From assembly GCA_902489955.1 (NCBI GenBank), contig CABUBY010000014.1:1-23221 (forward strand): 23,221 nt of DNA. The letters run 5' to 3'. The notes below the pieces were generated by a model. It did not search any database. It was not told the origin of the DNA and worked only from the letters and a program-made list of their open reading frames with translations. Shown piece after piece: positions 1 to 7,562 of the stretch (position 1 is the stretch's first letter; every line of letters starts with the position of its first letter). Origin of the DNA: an uncultured Collinsella sp. (GTDB lineage: Bacteria > Actinomycetota > Coriobacteriia > Coriobacteriales > Coriobacteriaceae). Both the position numbers and the translations under genes were made by a program.

Positions 1-2
1 TA

Positions 3-1103
3 AAAATCAGCGACGTCGCGCGCGAGGCCGGGGTTTCGTTGGGCACGGTTTCCAACGCGCTCAACCACCCCGAAAAGCTGCGTCCCGAGACCCTCAAGCT
101 CATTAACGAAACCATCAATCGACTGGGCTACCTGCCCAACCAAAGCGCTCGTCAGCTCGCGGGCGGCGCCACCAAGTCCTTTGGCCTGGTGCTCCCCCGT
201 CTCGACCACGGCTTTTCACTCCAAATCGCCAGCGGCGCCCACAACGAGGCCCGCAAGCACGGCTACGACCTGCTCATCGCCAACGCCGATAACGACGATA
301 TTCTCGAGGACCATTACCTGCGCTACTTTATGGGCACCCAGATGTCCGGCGTCATGGTTCAGCCCATGGCATCCCCCGACTGGCACCCCGCCCTGACCAA
401 GATGCCCGTGCCGATCGTCCATCTGGACATCCATTGCTCCGAGCCCGGCTACTACGTGGCCGCCGACAACGAGGCACAAGGCCGCATCATCGCCGAGCTC
501 GCCATCGCCCGCGGCGCGCACCATATTGTCGTCGTCGGCCGAGCAGCATTTATGCAACTCACCCTGCGCGTCCTTGGCATTCATAAGGCGCTCGCCCTAC
601 ATCCCGATATCAAGATCGAAGTCATCGACGCCGGCGAATGGAATACCGCCGCCGACGGCTACGGCATCGGCACCCAAATCGCCGCGCGCCCCGCCGACGA
701 ACGCCCCGATTTTGTCGTCGGCCTGACCGACGTGCTGGCCTCGGGCGTCATCTCGGCGCTGGTCGACAAAGGCATCGCCGTCCCCGGGCAAGTACGCGTA
801 GCAGGTTGCGATGGCAACCCGCTCGCTTGGAGCGGATCGGTCCCGCTCACTACGGTAGCGCCCCCGGGCTACGAGATTGGCCGCAAGGGCGTTCAATTGC
901 TCATGGAGCAAATCGAGAACAAGGCCCCAGCAAAGACCAAGCATATCCGCGTCGGCTCTACAGCGCGCACCGTCACCGCAGTCACCGCCGCCGAGGACAT
1001 CAACCGCCAAGAACTGGTACGTCCGTTCCTGCTGGAACGCGCCAGCACCCAGGCAAGCAGCCAGACCGACGCCACGGCCATCAACCTCGGTGCGTATCTA
1101 TAG
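3..1103 (+). CDS. LacI-family transcriptional regulator (5' truncated)
   Basis: The reading frame is open from the first in-frame codon at position 3, so the start codon lies outside the window; at least 366 residues are visible. The first residues (KISDVAREAGVSLGTVS) are the LacI helix-turn-helix, followed by the hinge-helix region (LGYLPNQSARQLAGG), which in this family inserts in the operator minor groove. The rest matches a periplasmic-binding-protein-like effector domain (GLVLPRL, then VAGCDGNPLAWSGSVPLTTVAPPGYEIGRKG). LacI proteins usually repress sugar-use genes and are released by a sugar or sugar phosphate. No sugar operon is in view, so the ligand and targets are unknown. A TTG at 39 is an internal codon, not the start, because the helix-turn-helix continues upstream of it. 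The gene converges on the HAD gene and ends just before a hairpin. Confidence 0.93.
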   Translation, partial: KISDVAREAGVSLGTVSNALNHPEKLRPETLKLINETINRLGYLPNQSARQLAGGATKSFGLVLPRLDHGFSLQIASGAHNEARKHGYDLLIANADNDDILEDHYLRYFMGTQMSGVMVQPMASPDWHPALTKMPVPIVHLDIHCSEPGYYVAADNEAQGRIIAELAIARGAHHIVVVGRAAFMQLTLRVLGIHKALALHPDIKIEVIDAGEWNTAADGYGIGTQIAARPADERPDFVVGLTDVLASGVISALVDKGIAVPGQVRVAGCDGNPLAWSGSVPLTTVAPPGYEIGRKGVQLLMEQIENKAPAKTKHIRVGSTARTVTAVTAAEDINRQELVRPFLLERASTQASSQTDATAINLGAYL

Positions 1104-1137
1104 CACGCCCGCAAGTATGCTAAGTCGCCGCTCAAGC

Positions 1138-1171
1138 AAAAGAGGCCCGACCATTGCCGGACCCCTTTTGT
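1138..1171. terminator. Imperfect hairpin between convergent genes, likely bidirectional terminator
   Basis: The arms AAAAGAGGCCCG and CGGACCCCTTTT pair with two mismatches around an 8-nt loop. The A-run on the left arm and the T-run on the right arm give a U-tract on both strands. It sits between the 3' ends of the LacI-type gene and the HAD gene, where a shared terminator is expected. Confidence 0.6.
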
Positions 1172-1216
1172 TTAAGCGCAAACGTAAGCAATTGCTCGTT
1201 TCAACGCCGCAATTGT

Positions 1217-1867
1217 CTAGCGCACGGCCTTGACCGCCGCCGCCAGATCGAACAACGTATCGAGCACGGCCTCGCAGCCATCCACCACGTCCTGCGGCAG
1301 CGGCACGATATCGGGGACGGCAAAGACGTGGCAGCCAGCCGTAATGCCCGAGACGCAGCCGTTGCGCGAATCCTCGACCACGGCACATTCCTCGGGAGTA
1401 AAGCCCGCGCGCTCGCAGGCGAGCAGATACATCTCGGGGTCGGGCTTGCCATGCACGACGTCCTCGCCACACGTTACCGTTTCAAACTTGTCAAAAAGAC
1501 CGAATGCTTTAAGGTTGCGCTCGGCCGTAACATGGCGCGATGACGTTGCAAGGCCTACGTGATAGCCCGCAGCCAACAGCTCGTCTATGCACTCGGCAGC
1601 GCCGGCCTTAAGCTCCAGATCGGTCTTGACCATCTCGTCGCGAATCTCCTTGTGGCGGACATAGATCGCCTCGGCGGTCTCGTGGCTGCCGTAATGCTTA
1701 TCGAGGATGTTCATGACATCGGGTAGCGTGCGACCGATAAACTGATGGATCAGCGCTTCATCAATCGCGAGCCCCAGCTCAGCGGCGCCTGCCTTCCAGG
1801 CCCTAATCCCCAAACGCTCGGTATCGACCAGCGTTCCATCCATGTCAAAAATAACAGCCTTGATCAT
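1217..1867 (-). CDS. HAD-superfamily phosphatase, beta-phosphoglucomutase-like
   Basis: The 216-residue product begins with HAD motif I (FDMDGTLVDTE), in which D8 is the expected nucleophile and D10 the acid/base. An alpha-helical cap follows (about residues 15-90), then motif II (LATSSR), the motif III lysine (HGKPDPEMY) and motif IV (VVEDSRNG). This order is typical of subfamily IA enzymes such as beta-phosphoglucomutase and 2-deoxyglucose-6-phosphate or glycolate phosphatases, which act on small sugar phosphates in the cytosol; the substrate cannot be read from sequence. The start at 1867 puts motif I at the usual distance from the N-terminus and has a G-rich ribosome-binding site (GGGGGA) 5 nt upstream. 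A longer in-frame start at 1954 would add 29 unrelated residues and run through the palindromic promoter region, so I rejected it. Divergent from larE. Confidence 0.92.
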   Translation of the reverse strand: MIKAVIFDMDGTLVDTERLGIRAWKAGAAELGLAIDEALIHQFIGRTLPDVMNILDKHYGSHETAEAIYVRHKEIRDEMVKTDLELKAGAAECIDELLAAGYHVGLATSSRHVTAERNLKAFGLFDKFETVTCGEDVVHGKPDPEMYLLACERAGFTPEECAVVEDSRNGCVSGITAGCHVFAVPDIVPLPQDVVDGCEAVLDTLFDLAAAVKAVR

Positions 1868-1917
1868 ATCGGTCCCCCATCGACTCTCGCTGTCGCATTG
1901 CCGCAACTCTACCGCAT

Positions 1918-1947
1918 TTGACAACTTGTATATAACGTATATACCAT
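1918..1947 (+). promoter_or_regulatory. Candidate larE promoter with embedded operator
   Basis: A consensus -35 box TTGACA (1918-1923) is followed after 18 nt by TACCAT (1942-1947). The spacer contains most of a perfect 17-bp palindrome (1928-1944). Transcription would start near 1954 and leave a leader of about 85 nt before larE. A weaker alternative is TTATGG (1977-1982), 18 nt, TATAGT (2001-2006). Confidence 0.45.
1928..1944. promoter_or_regulatory. Perfect 17-bp palindrome, candidate operator
   Basis: GTATATAACGTATATAC has perfectly symmetric 7-nt arms around ACG. It lies in the divergent HAD/larE gap, between the -35 and -10 boxes of the candidate larE promoter, where a bound repressor would block RNA polymerase. 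The regulator is not identified. The partial LacI-type gene nearby is one possibility, but nothing in the sequence links them. Confidence 0.5.
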
Positions 1948-2040
1948 ATTGCACTTTCGTTACACAGATAGAAGTCTTATGGCAAGTAACGCATTAGGAT
2001 TATAGTTTTCAATCGAGTACTCAACGATAAGGATCGTTTC

Positions 2041-2919
2041 ATGATTTTAGACACCACGGCACCCGCAGAGGAGCTTCAAGACAAGCTATCGGCGCTCGAA
2101 CAGCTGCTTTTGGCATACGGGCGCGTGGCTATCGGGTTTTCCGGTGGCGTCGACAGCAGCTTTTTGGCCGCCGTATGCGCCCGCATCATGCCTACCAATA
2201 CCCTCCTCGTCCATCTCACCACGCCGCTCATCGGCACGCCCGAGCAGGCTTCGTTTGAGCGGTCCGTTGATGGACAAGCCAATGAAGGACCGCATTTTAA
2301 ACTCCCCGTGCTCAATCTTTCGGTGGATCAGCTGCAGCTCCCCCAGGTAGCCTGCAACGATGCCAATCGCTGCTACCACTGCAAGCACGCCGGCTTTACC
2401 GCCATCGTCAACCACGCCAAGTCGCTCGGCTTTCCCACCGTCATCGATGGCAGCAATGCAAGCGATCGCGGTGACTACCGCCCCGGCATGCGTGCGGCAA
2501 AAGAGCTCGGCGTACGCTCCCCTCTCATGGAGGTCGGCTTTACCAAGGACGAAGAGCGCGAGCTGCTGCGCGCATGGGGCTATCCCGTTTGGAACCTGCC
2601 GGCGGGAGCATGTCTTGCCACCCGCGTCCCCACGGGCGAGGAGCTTACGCGCGAGAAGGTCGATTTAATCCGCGCCTGCGAGGATTACCTGCACGATCTT
2701 GATCTGGCACAGGTACGCGCGCGCTTGATCGGCGGCTGCATGCATATCGAGGCCGCACCCGCAGATGTCGCCAAGATTGCTACCCTCGGTGGCAACGCCG
2801 TTGACGCCGAGGGCAAAACTCCGCTGCCCGCCGCCATCGAGTCCGCGCTGCGCGAGCTGGGCTGCGACCATATCTCCCCCGAGGTTACCCCCTACATCCA
2901 CGGCAACATGAACCTTTAA
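2041..2919 (+). CDS. larE: LarE-type ATP-dependent sacrificial sulfur transferase (PP-loop)
   Basis: The 292-residue product has an N-terminal PP-loop (FSGGVDSSF, residues 33-41) that binds and adenylates, as in NAD synthetase and GMP synthetase, and a conserved CYHCK segment (C111, C114). A further conserved cysteine is C191 in the ACLATR motif. LarE proteins donate sulfur to make the nickel-pincer nucleotide cofactor of lactate racemase. In one class a single cysteine, equivalent to C191, is sacrificed; in the other, three cysteines hold a [4Fe-4S] cluster. The CxxC plus C191 pattern here fits the three-cysteine class. larA, larB and larC are not in the window, so the link to lactate racemization is by family only; other nickel-pincer or thiolation roles are possible. 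AAGGATCG precedes the ATG. Confidence 0.88.
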   Translation: MILDTTAPAEELQDKLSALEQLLLAYGRVAIGFSGGVDSSFLAAVCARIMPTNTLLVHLTTPLIGTPEQASFERSVDGQANEGPHFKLPVLNLSVDQLQLPQVACNDANRCYHCKHAGFTAIVNHAKSLGFPTVIDGSNASDRGDYRPGMRAAKELGVRSPLMEVGFTKDEERELLRAWGYPVWNLPAGACLATRVPTGEELTREKVDLIRACEDYLHDLDLAQVRARLIGGCMHIEAAPADVAKIATLGGNAVDAEGKTPLPAAIESALRELGCDHISPEVTPYIHGNMNL

Positions 2920-2920
2920 G

Positions 2921-2945
2921 TTACGCCGTTTTACAAACGGCGTAA
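2921..2945. terminator. Perfect 11-bp hairpin immediately after larE
   Basis: TTACGCCGTTT and AAACGGCGTAA pair perfectly around a 3-nt loop, beginning 2 nt after the larE stop codon. There is no T-run after it, so it may stabilise the mRNA 3' end or be a weak terminator. Confidence 0.45.
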
Positions 2946-2962
2946 CCGCTCGGCGCTGCGCA

Positions 2963-3056
2963 GGCTCCGGGCACGGCAATCTGACGTTCAACTGCACGGG
3001 CGCGACCAAAAGGTCAGCGCCCGCTTGTTTCACGTCACCTTGCCGCACCCGGAGCC
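2963..3056. ncRNA. Long structured stem-loop in the larE-nuclease gap (possible ncRNA or repeat element)
   Basis: This lies in the 380-bp gap 2920-3299. The outer arm 2963-2979 pairs with 3040-3056 with a 2-nt internal mismatch; 2982-2987 (TGACGT) pairs with 3032-3037. The tip is GGGCGC-GACC (2998-3007), an AAAA loop, and GGTC-A-GCGCCC (3012-3022) with one bulged A. Most of the 94 nt can therefore fold into one rod. I see no reading frame that explains it. It could be a small RNA, a 3' UTR structure or a palindromic repeat; the sequence alone does not decide. Confidence 0.4.
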
Positions 3057-3095
3057 CGCTCGCTCGCATATGCTCAACCTGGACTGCGTTAACTG

Positions 3096-3133
3096 ACCTG
3101 CCAATAAGGGACGGGTTTGTTTTGGCAGGTTTT
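3096..3133 (+). terminator. Hairpin with short T-run
   Basis: ACCTGCCAA (3096-3104) pairs perfectly with TTGGCAGGT (3122-3130), and the T ending the stem is followed by TTT. The 17-nt loop is long for an intrinsic terminator. It would end transcription from larE or from the folded element just upstream. The rest of the gap to 3299 shows only the nuclease leader. Confidence 0.4.
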
Positions 3134-3299
3134 ATCTGGTGAAACGCTGAATAGCCCCACATTCACAACCGCCGCAGCTCCATATGAGGCAAATGAACCA
3201 GTAGCGTTTGTTCCAAATCTTAAGTATTTGTTCGGCAGAACGGCCCCTGCCGGCTCCTGCTAGACTGGTAGACTCCCAACCGTCCATCCAGGAGCCTCA

Positions 3300-4283
3300 A
3301 TGTCGCGCAAGTCCGCCTACAAGCAAGTGCTTTCCATCGGCACCGCCGTGGTGCTGGGATTTGCGCTGTTCGCAGGGTCGCTCGACGGGGCGCCCAAGCT
3401 GTTGTCGCCGCAAAGCGATGAGCAGGCAGCGGCTCTGGCCGAGAAGCAAGACGAGAGTCCCAGCCGCACCGACGACGAGGCGGACCTGGTTGCCCGACTC
3501 GAATCGGGAACAGCGAGCTCCTCGGACTCTCAAAATAGCCAAGACTCCGGCGATGGCTCCAATTCCGCCGCAACCGACACCGGCGACGGTGCTTCCACAG
3601 ACAGCGCCGCCACCCCCATCGACGAGGTCGAAAACCCCGATCTCCACCGCGCCCGCGGCGTATATCTCAGCAGCATTCCCGACTACGCCGGCAACCCCTA
3701 CGTTGCCCTGCGCGCCGACAGCACGCACCCGCTCGGCACGCCGTCATTCACCCTCGATGAATACGAGCGCGCTACAGAAGAAGGTTGCTTTAAGAAGTTC
3801 TCCAAGCTCGACAGCTTGGGCCGCACCCGCAAAGCGCTCGCCTGCGTGGGCCCCGAATCACTCGGACAGGGAAAGCGCGGCGACATCTCGCGCATCCATC
3901 CTGCCGGTTGGCACCAACAGCGCTACGACTTTATTCCAGGCCAGAGCCCCTACAACCGCTGCCACCTTATCGCCTGGTCACTCTGCGGCGAGAACGCCAA
4001 TCGCAAGAATCTCCTCACCGGCACGCGTTATCTCAACGAGACGGGCATGCTGCCGTTTGAAGAGCAGATTCTCGGCTACATCCGCGATACGGGTAACCAT
4101 GTGCTCTACCGTGTCACGCCCATGTATAACGAAGAGGAACTTGTCTGCCGTGGCATGCGCCTTGAGGCGCAATCGGTCGAGGACCACGGCAAGACCCTCT
4201 GCTTCCACGTATATTGCTACAACCTGCAGCCGCACGTGCAGATCGACTACGCTACCGGCCGCAACCAGGCCTCGGGAGACTAG
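3300..4283 (+). CDS. Membrane-anchored or secreted DNA/RNA non-specific endonuclease
   Basis: The 327-residue product starts with a short basic stretch and a hydrophobic segment (about residues 9-27), which could be an uncleaved anchor or a signal peptide. A long Ser/Asp/Gly/Thr-rich, probably disordered linker follows (about 40-110), and then a nuclease domain (about 115-327). The core matches the Gram-positive NucA/EndA-like beta-beta-alpha-metal family: YNRCHLIAW with H222 as the general base, then ENANRKNLLTGTRYLNE with N237 the likely metal ligand. In this position most relatives have RGH; here it is RCH. These enzymes cut DNA and RNA without sequence preference outside the cell, for nutrition, DNA uptake or biofilm. 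The start is fixed by AGGAG 5 nt upstream of ATG. A longer overlapping frame from 3208 has no family resemblance. The gene appears monocistronic. Confidence 0.9.
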   Translation: MSRKSAYKQVLSIGTAVVLGFALFAGSLDGAPKLLSPQSDEQAAALAEKQDESPSRTDDEADLVARLESGTASSSDSQNSQDSGDGSNSAATDTGDGASTDSAATPIDEVENPDLHRARGVYLSSIPDYAGNPYVALRADSTHPLGTPSFTLDEYERATEEGCFKKFSKLDSLGRTRKALACVGPESLGQGKRGDISRIHPAGWHQQRYDFIPGQSPYNRCHLIAWSLCGENANRKNLLTGTRYLNETGMLPFEEQILGYIRDTGNHVLYRVTPMYNEEELVCRGMRLEAQSVEDHGKTLCFHVYCYNLQPHVQIDYATGRNQASGD

Positions 4284-4342
4284 GACCGACCAAGCTGCCC
4301 CAAAACCTAAACTGATCCGTTTTCCTCCGTCCCCAAGGGATC

Positions 4343-4378
4343 AAAAAGGGCCGCCCCGGTTACCCAGGGCGGCCCTTG
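4343..4378. terminator. Strong bidirectional terminator
   Basis: An 11-bp perfect stem, AAGGGCCGCCC (4346-4356) with GGGCGGCCCTT (4367-4377), encloses a 10-nt loop. On the minus strand it is followed by five T residues, so it is a clear terminator for the EF-G-like gene; it also lies after the nuclease on the plus strand. Confidence 0.85.
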
Positions 4379-4411
4379 CATCGGCATGCATGTTGCAGGC
4401 AAAACCACGCG

Positions 4412-6487
4412 TTACTTGGCGCGGCCCTCCTCATAGCGCTCGACCAGCTTGGCCTGAACGTCATAAGGCACCTGCTCATAGCCTGCGGGCTTCATGGTAA
4501 AGTCACCCGTGCCGCGCGTGATAGAGCGCAGGCGCGTCGAATAATCCGTCAGCTCTGCCAGCGGCGCCTGGGCAATGACCACGGTGTCGCCGCGCTCATC
4601 GGTCTCCATGCCCGTCACGCGACCGCGCGATGCCGAGATGTCGCCCATCACAGCGCCGGCGTAGCTTTCGGGAATAGTCACCGTGATTTCCTCGATGGGC
4701 TCCAGCACCACCGGGTCGGCATCGGCGCACGCCTTGCGCAGGCCGATGCGAGCCGCCGCGCGGAACGCCATCTCGTTGGAGTCGACGCTGTGATACGAGC
4801 CGTCGTACACAGCCACGCGAATGCCCGTGAGCGGGTAGCCGGCAATGATGCCGTCCTTCATGGTTTCCTGGACACCCTTGTCCACGGCGGGGATGAGCGA
4901 GCGCGGGATGCGGCCACCCACGACCTCGTCTACAAACTCATAGCCATCGCTCGTGCCGTCGGGCCCAATGAGCGGCTCAACGCGCAGCCAGCAGTCGCCA
5001 TACTGACCGGCACCGCCAGTCTGTTTCTTGTGGCGGCCCTGCGCGCTTGCCGTACGGCGAATGGTCTCGCGATACGGAATGCGGATCGGCACGCTCTTGG
5101 CCACGACCTTGGTACGGTCCTCCAAACGGTTGAGCAGCACCGAAACCTGCGCCTCACCCACGGCGGAGATAATGGTCTGGCCGGTCTCCTCGTCACGGTC
5201 GATGCTCATAGTCGGATCGGCCTTACAGGCCTTCTCGATAAACGTGTAGAGCTTCTCTTCGTCCCCGCGATTCTCGGCCTCGATGGCAATGCGGTACTGC
5301 GAGTTGGGGAACTTAAACGCCGCAGCCTCGACCTTGCCGGTAATCGAGAGCGTATCGCCCGTCTCGGCCGCCAGCTTGGGTGCCACGATAATGTCGCCGG
5401 CATAGGCGTGACCGACCTCGGTCATGTCGCGGCCGCACATCACATACAGGTGAGCCAGACGGTCGCCCTTGCGCGTGCGCGCGTTGACCAGCTCAAGGCC
5501 CGGCTCAAGCGTACCCGTCAGCACCTTGATAAAGCTGATGCGGCCCTGCTGCGGATCGGCCAGGGTCTTAAACACAAACGCCACCGGACGATCATCGTCA
5601 CTCGAAATCTTGAGCGAATCGCCGTCGATAAGCGGCATCTCGCCGTAGTCGGTCGGCGCCGGGAAGTACGTCGCGATGTCGTCCATCAGCGAGTTGACGC
5701 CCTGCTCCTTAATGCAATCGCCCGCAAAGACCGGCACAAAGATGCGCTCGGCAATCGCCTTCGACAGCAGGCCCTCAAGCTCCTCCTGCGTCAGCGTCTC
5801 CTCGCCTTCCAAGTACTTCATCATCAGTTCGTCGTCGGCCTCGGCCACCAGCTCGCACAGATGGTCATGGGCTTCCTCGGCCTGGGCACGATACTCCTCG
5901 GGAATCTCCGACTCAACGGCTTCGGTGCCGTTGCAATGGCGCGCCTTCATGCGCACCAGGTCGATGATGCCGTCAAAGTCCTCGCCCTCGCCCCAGGGAA
6001 GGGTCACGGCGCCCAGGCGCGTGCCAAAGCGCTCCTGCAGCAGGTCCATCGTGGTCGCAAAGCTGGCCTCGGAGCGCGACAGGCGGTTTACGAACACCGC
6101 ACGCGCCAGGCGCAGGTCCTCGGCGGCATACCAGAGCTTAACCGTCGTAGGCTGCGGGCCGGCCTCGGCGTCGACCACAAACAGAGCCGTCTCGCAGACG
6201 CTCATCGCGGCAAAGGCGTCGCCGATAAAATCGGGGTAGCACGGGGCATCGAGCACATTGATGCGCGCGCCCTTCCAGTCGATCGGCGCGATGGTCGTCG
6301 AGATGGAGAATGAACGCTTGACCTCTTCAGGGTCATAGTCGAGCGTGGGCTTGGTGCCGTCGTGGCCGCCCAGGCGGGCGGTCTTGCCGGAAAGGTGGAG
6401 CATGGCCTCGGCGAGTGAAGTCTTGCCCACCCCGCCTTGGCCTACGAGCACCACGTTCCTTACATTGCCGGTCTTGGGAGCACCCAT
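4412..6487 (-). CDS. Elongation factor G-like translational GTPase (FusA2/EF-G2-like)
   Basis: The 691-residue product has the EF-G layout: GTPase domain (about 1-270), domain II (about 290-380), and domains III-V to the C-terminus, where the domain V region has EITVTIPESYAGAVMGDISASRGR. The P-loop is GQGGVGKT (16-23). Other G motifs deviate: DTPGH is DAPCY (80-84) and NKxD is NRLSR (134-138). The catalytic histidine is therefore Y84, as in other EF-G-like paralogues, and the guanine-specifying Asp is absent. It may bind the ribosome yet work differently from EF-G; its real role is unknown, and the canonical fusA should lie elsewhere. The start at 6487 has a perfect AAGGAGG ribosome-binding site; the in-frame extension to 6598 has no EF-G similarity. 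Monocistronic, with its own promoter and terminator. Confidence 0.9.
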   Translation of the reverse strand: MGAPKTGNVRNVVLVGQGGVGKTSLAEAMLHLSGKTARLGGHDGTKPTLDYDPEEVKRSFSISTTIAPIDWKGARINVLDAPCYPDFIGDAFAAMSVCETALFVVDAEAGPQPTTVKLWYAAEDLRLARAVFVNRLSRSEASFATTMDLLQERFGTRLGAVTLPWGEGEDFDGIIDLVRMKARHCNGTEAVESEIPEEYRAQAEEAHDHLCELVAEADDELMMKYLEGEETLTQEELEGLLSKAIAERIFVPVFAGDCIKEQGVNSLMDDIATYFPAPTDYGEMPLIDGDSLKISSDDDRPVAFVFKTLADPQQGRISFIKVLTGTLEPGLELVNARTRKGDRLAHLYVMCGRDMTEVGHAYAGDIIVAPKLAAETGDTLSITGKVEAAAFKFPNSQYRIAIEAENRGDEEKLYTFIEKACKADPTMSIDRDEETGQTIISAVGEAQVSVLLNRLEDRTKVVAKSVPIRIPYRETIRRTASAQGRHKKQTGGAGQYGDCWLRVEPLIGPDGTSDGYEFVDEVVGGRIPRSLIPAVDKGVQETMKDGIIAGYPLTGIRVAVYDGSYHSVDSNEMAFRAAARIGLRKACADADPVVLEPIEEITVTIPESYAGAVMGDISASRGRVTGMETDERGDTVVIAQAPLAELTDYSTRLRSITRGTGDFTMKPAGYEQVPYDVQAKLVERYEEGRAK

Positions 6488-6661
6488 GATGACCTCCTTG
6501 CAGGGCCGCGCGCAATGCGCGACGCCAACGGGGAGAGTTCGCGGTCGGTGCCATCCCGGGAGCAGCATGGTCGGCAACCGAGCCGACTCACCCTCCAAAT
6601 GTCCTATGCCACCACCCTACCCTCACGGGCGGCCGTCCATGCATACCTTTCGGCGCACGTA

Positions 6662-6690
6662 TGAATACAGGCGGCGAGAGGAAGAGACAA
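6662..6690 (-). promoter_or_regulatory. Candidate promoter of the EF-G-like gene
   Basis: On the minus strand TTGTCT (6685-6690), 17 nt and TATTCA (6662-6667) give a good housekeeping promoter. The leader to the ATG at 6487 is about 170 nt and contains a GC-rich palindrome (GCGCGCAATGCGCG-like) close to the ribosome-binding site, which might affect translation. The 310-bp gap 6488-6797 holds only this leader and promoter and the terminator of the ABC operon. Confidence 0.5.
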
Positions 6691-6723
6691 GCTTGTGAGG
6701 CGATTATTGAACCCCGTCGATGC

Positions 6724-6764
6724 AAACAAAAAGCCGCCACAGACCGTAAGACCTGCGACGGCTT
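6724..6764 (-). terminator. Terminator of the amino-acid ABC transporter operon
   Basis: On the minus strand AAGCCGTCGCAG pairs with CTGTGGCGGCTT (two 5-6-bp blocks around a 1-nt mismatch, with one G-U pair), followed by TTTTTGTTT. It lies 34 nt after the stop codon of the ATPase gene. Confidence 0.85.
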
Positions 6765-6797
6765 CGCCTCAATTAATAGTTGAGTAAATACCTGAGC

Positions 6798-7562
6798 CTA
6801 TCCCTCGATACGGCTCAAGAACTCACGGGTGCGCTGCTCACGCGGATGGTCGATGACCTGCTCGGCAGGACCCTCCTCGACAATGCGGCCGCCATCCATA
6901 AAGACCACGCGGTCGGCAACATCGCGCGCAAACTGCATCGCGTGGGTCACGATTACCATCGTCATATTCTGCGCGGCAAGGTCTTTAATGACATGCAGCA
7001 CCTCGGCCGTCAGCTCGGGATCGAGTGCCGAGGTTGGCTCGTCAAAGAATAAGATTTCCGGATCGAGCGCCAGGGCGCGGGCAATACTCACGCGCTGTTG
7101 CTGACCGCCCGAAAGCTCACACGGAACCTTGTTCTCGTTGCCCGTAAGCCCCATCTGCGCGATCAACTCGCGCGCACGAGCTTCCGCCTGCTCGCGCGGG
7201 CGCTTAAGCACGCGGATCGGCGCATCGATGATGTTTTTCATCACGGTATAGTGCGGGAACAGGTTGTAATTTTGGAACACCAAGCCGAATCGCGAGCGTG
7301 CCCGCTTGGGCACATCGCCCTTCGCATAGACCGCGCCCGAACCCGCATCCGTCGCAACGGCAAGGTCACCAAACGAGAGCGAGCCTCCGTCGAGTGTCTC
7401 GAGCAGCGTGGCACACCGCAGCAGCGTGGACTTGCCGCCACCCGAAGGCCCGATAATCGCCACGACCTCGCCACGCTTTACCTCGAGCGAGATATCCTTG
7501 AGCACCTCATTGCCGCCAAACGCCTTACGCGCGTTCGATATATTCATTACCGAATTAATCAT
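6798..7562 (-). CDS. Polar amino-acid ABC transporter ATP-binding protein (GlnQ/HisP type)
   Basis: The 254-residue ATPase has Walker A (GPSGGGKST), a Q-loop (LVFQNYNLFPH), the ABC signature (LSGGQQQRVSIARAL), Walker B (ILFFDEPTSALDPE) and the switch histidine (VTHAMQFARDVADRVVF). The FFDEPTSALDPELTAEVL stretch is typical of the polar amino-acid uptake family. It powers import with the permease and binding protein upstream. The stretch between Walker A and the Q-loop, with KGDVPKRARS, is several residues longer than in classic GlnQ. The ATG at 7562 overlaps the permease stop by 8 nt, which suggests translational coupling; a second ATG at 7547 is possible, but its upstream sequence is no better. 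The substrate is probably a polar amino acid such as glutamine, glutamate, arginine or cystine; the sequence does not say which. Confidence 0.95.
   Translation of the reverse strand: MINSVMNISNARKAFGGNEVLKDISLEVKRGEVVAIIGPSGGGKSTLLRCATLLETLDGGSLSFGDLAVATDAGSGAVYAKGDVPKRARSRFGLVFQNYNLFPHYTVMKNIIDAPIRVLKRPREQAEARARELIAQMGLTGNENKVPCELSGGQQQRVSIARALALDPEILFFDEPTSALDPELTAEVLHVIKDLAAQNMTMVIVTHAMQFARDVADRVVFMDGGRIVEEGPAEQVIDHPREQRTREFLSRIEG

Noticed and set aside
3208..4500. 430-residue open frame overlapping the nuclease gene in another frame
   Set aside because: Low-complexity Ser/Arg/Pro/Thr translation with no motif; the frame at 3300 has a ribosome-binding site, a signal-like segment and the nuclease motifs.
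4376..6313. 645-residue open frame on the plus strand opposite the EF-G-like gene
   Set aside because: It is an antisense shadow: the composition is rich in His, Arg, Leu and Ala with no domain, while the minus strand has a full EF-G layout with a strong ribosome-binding site.
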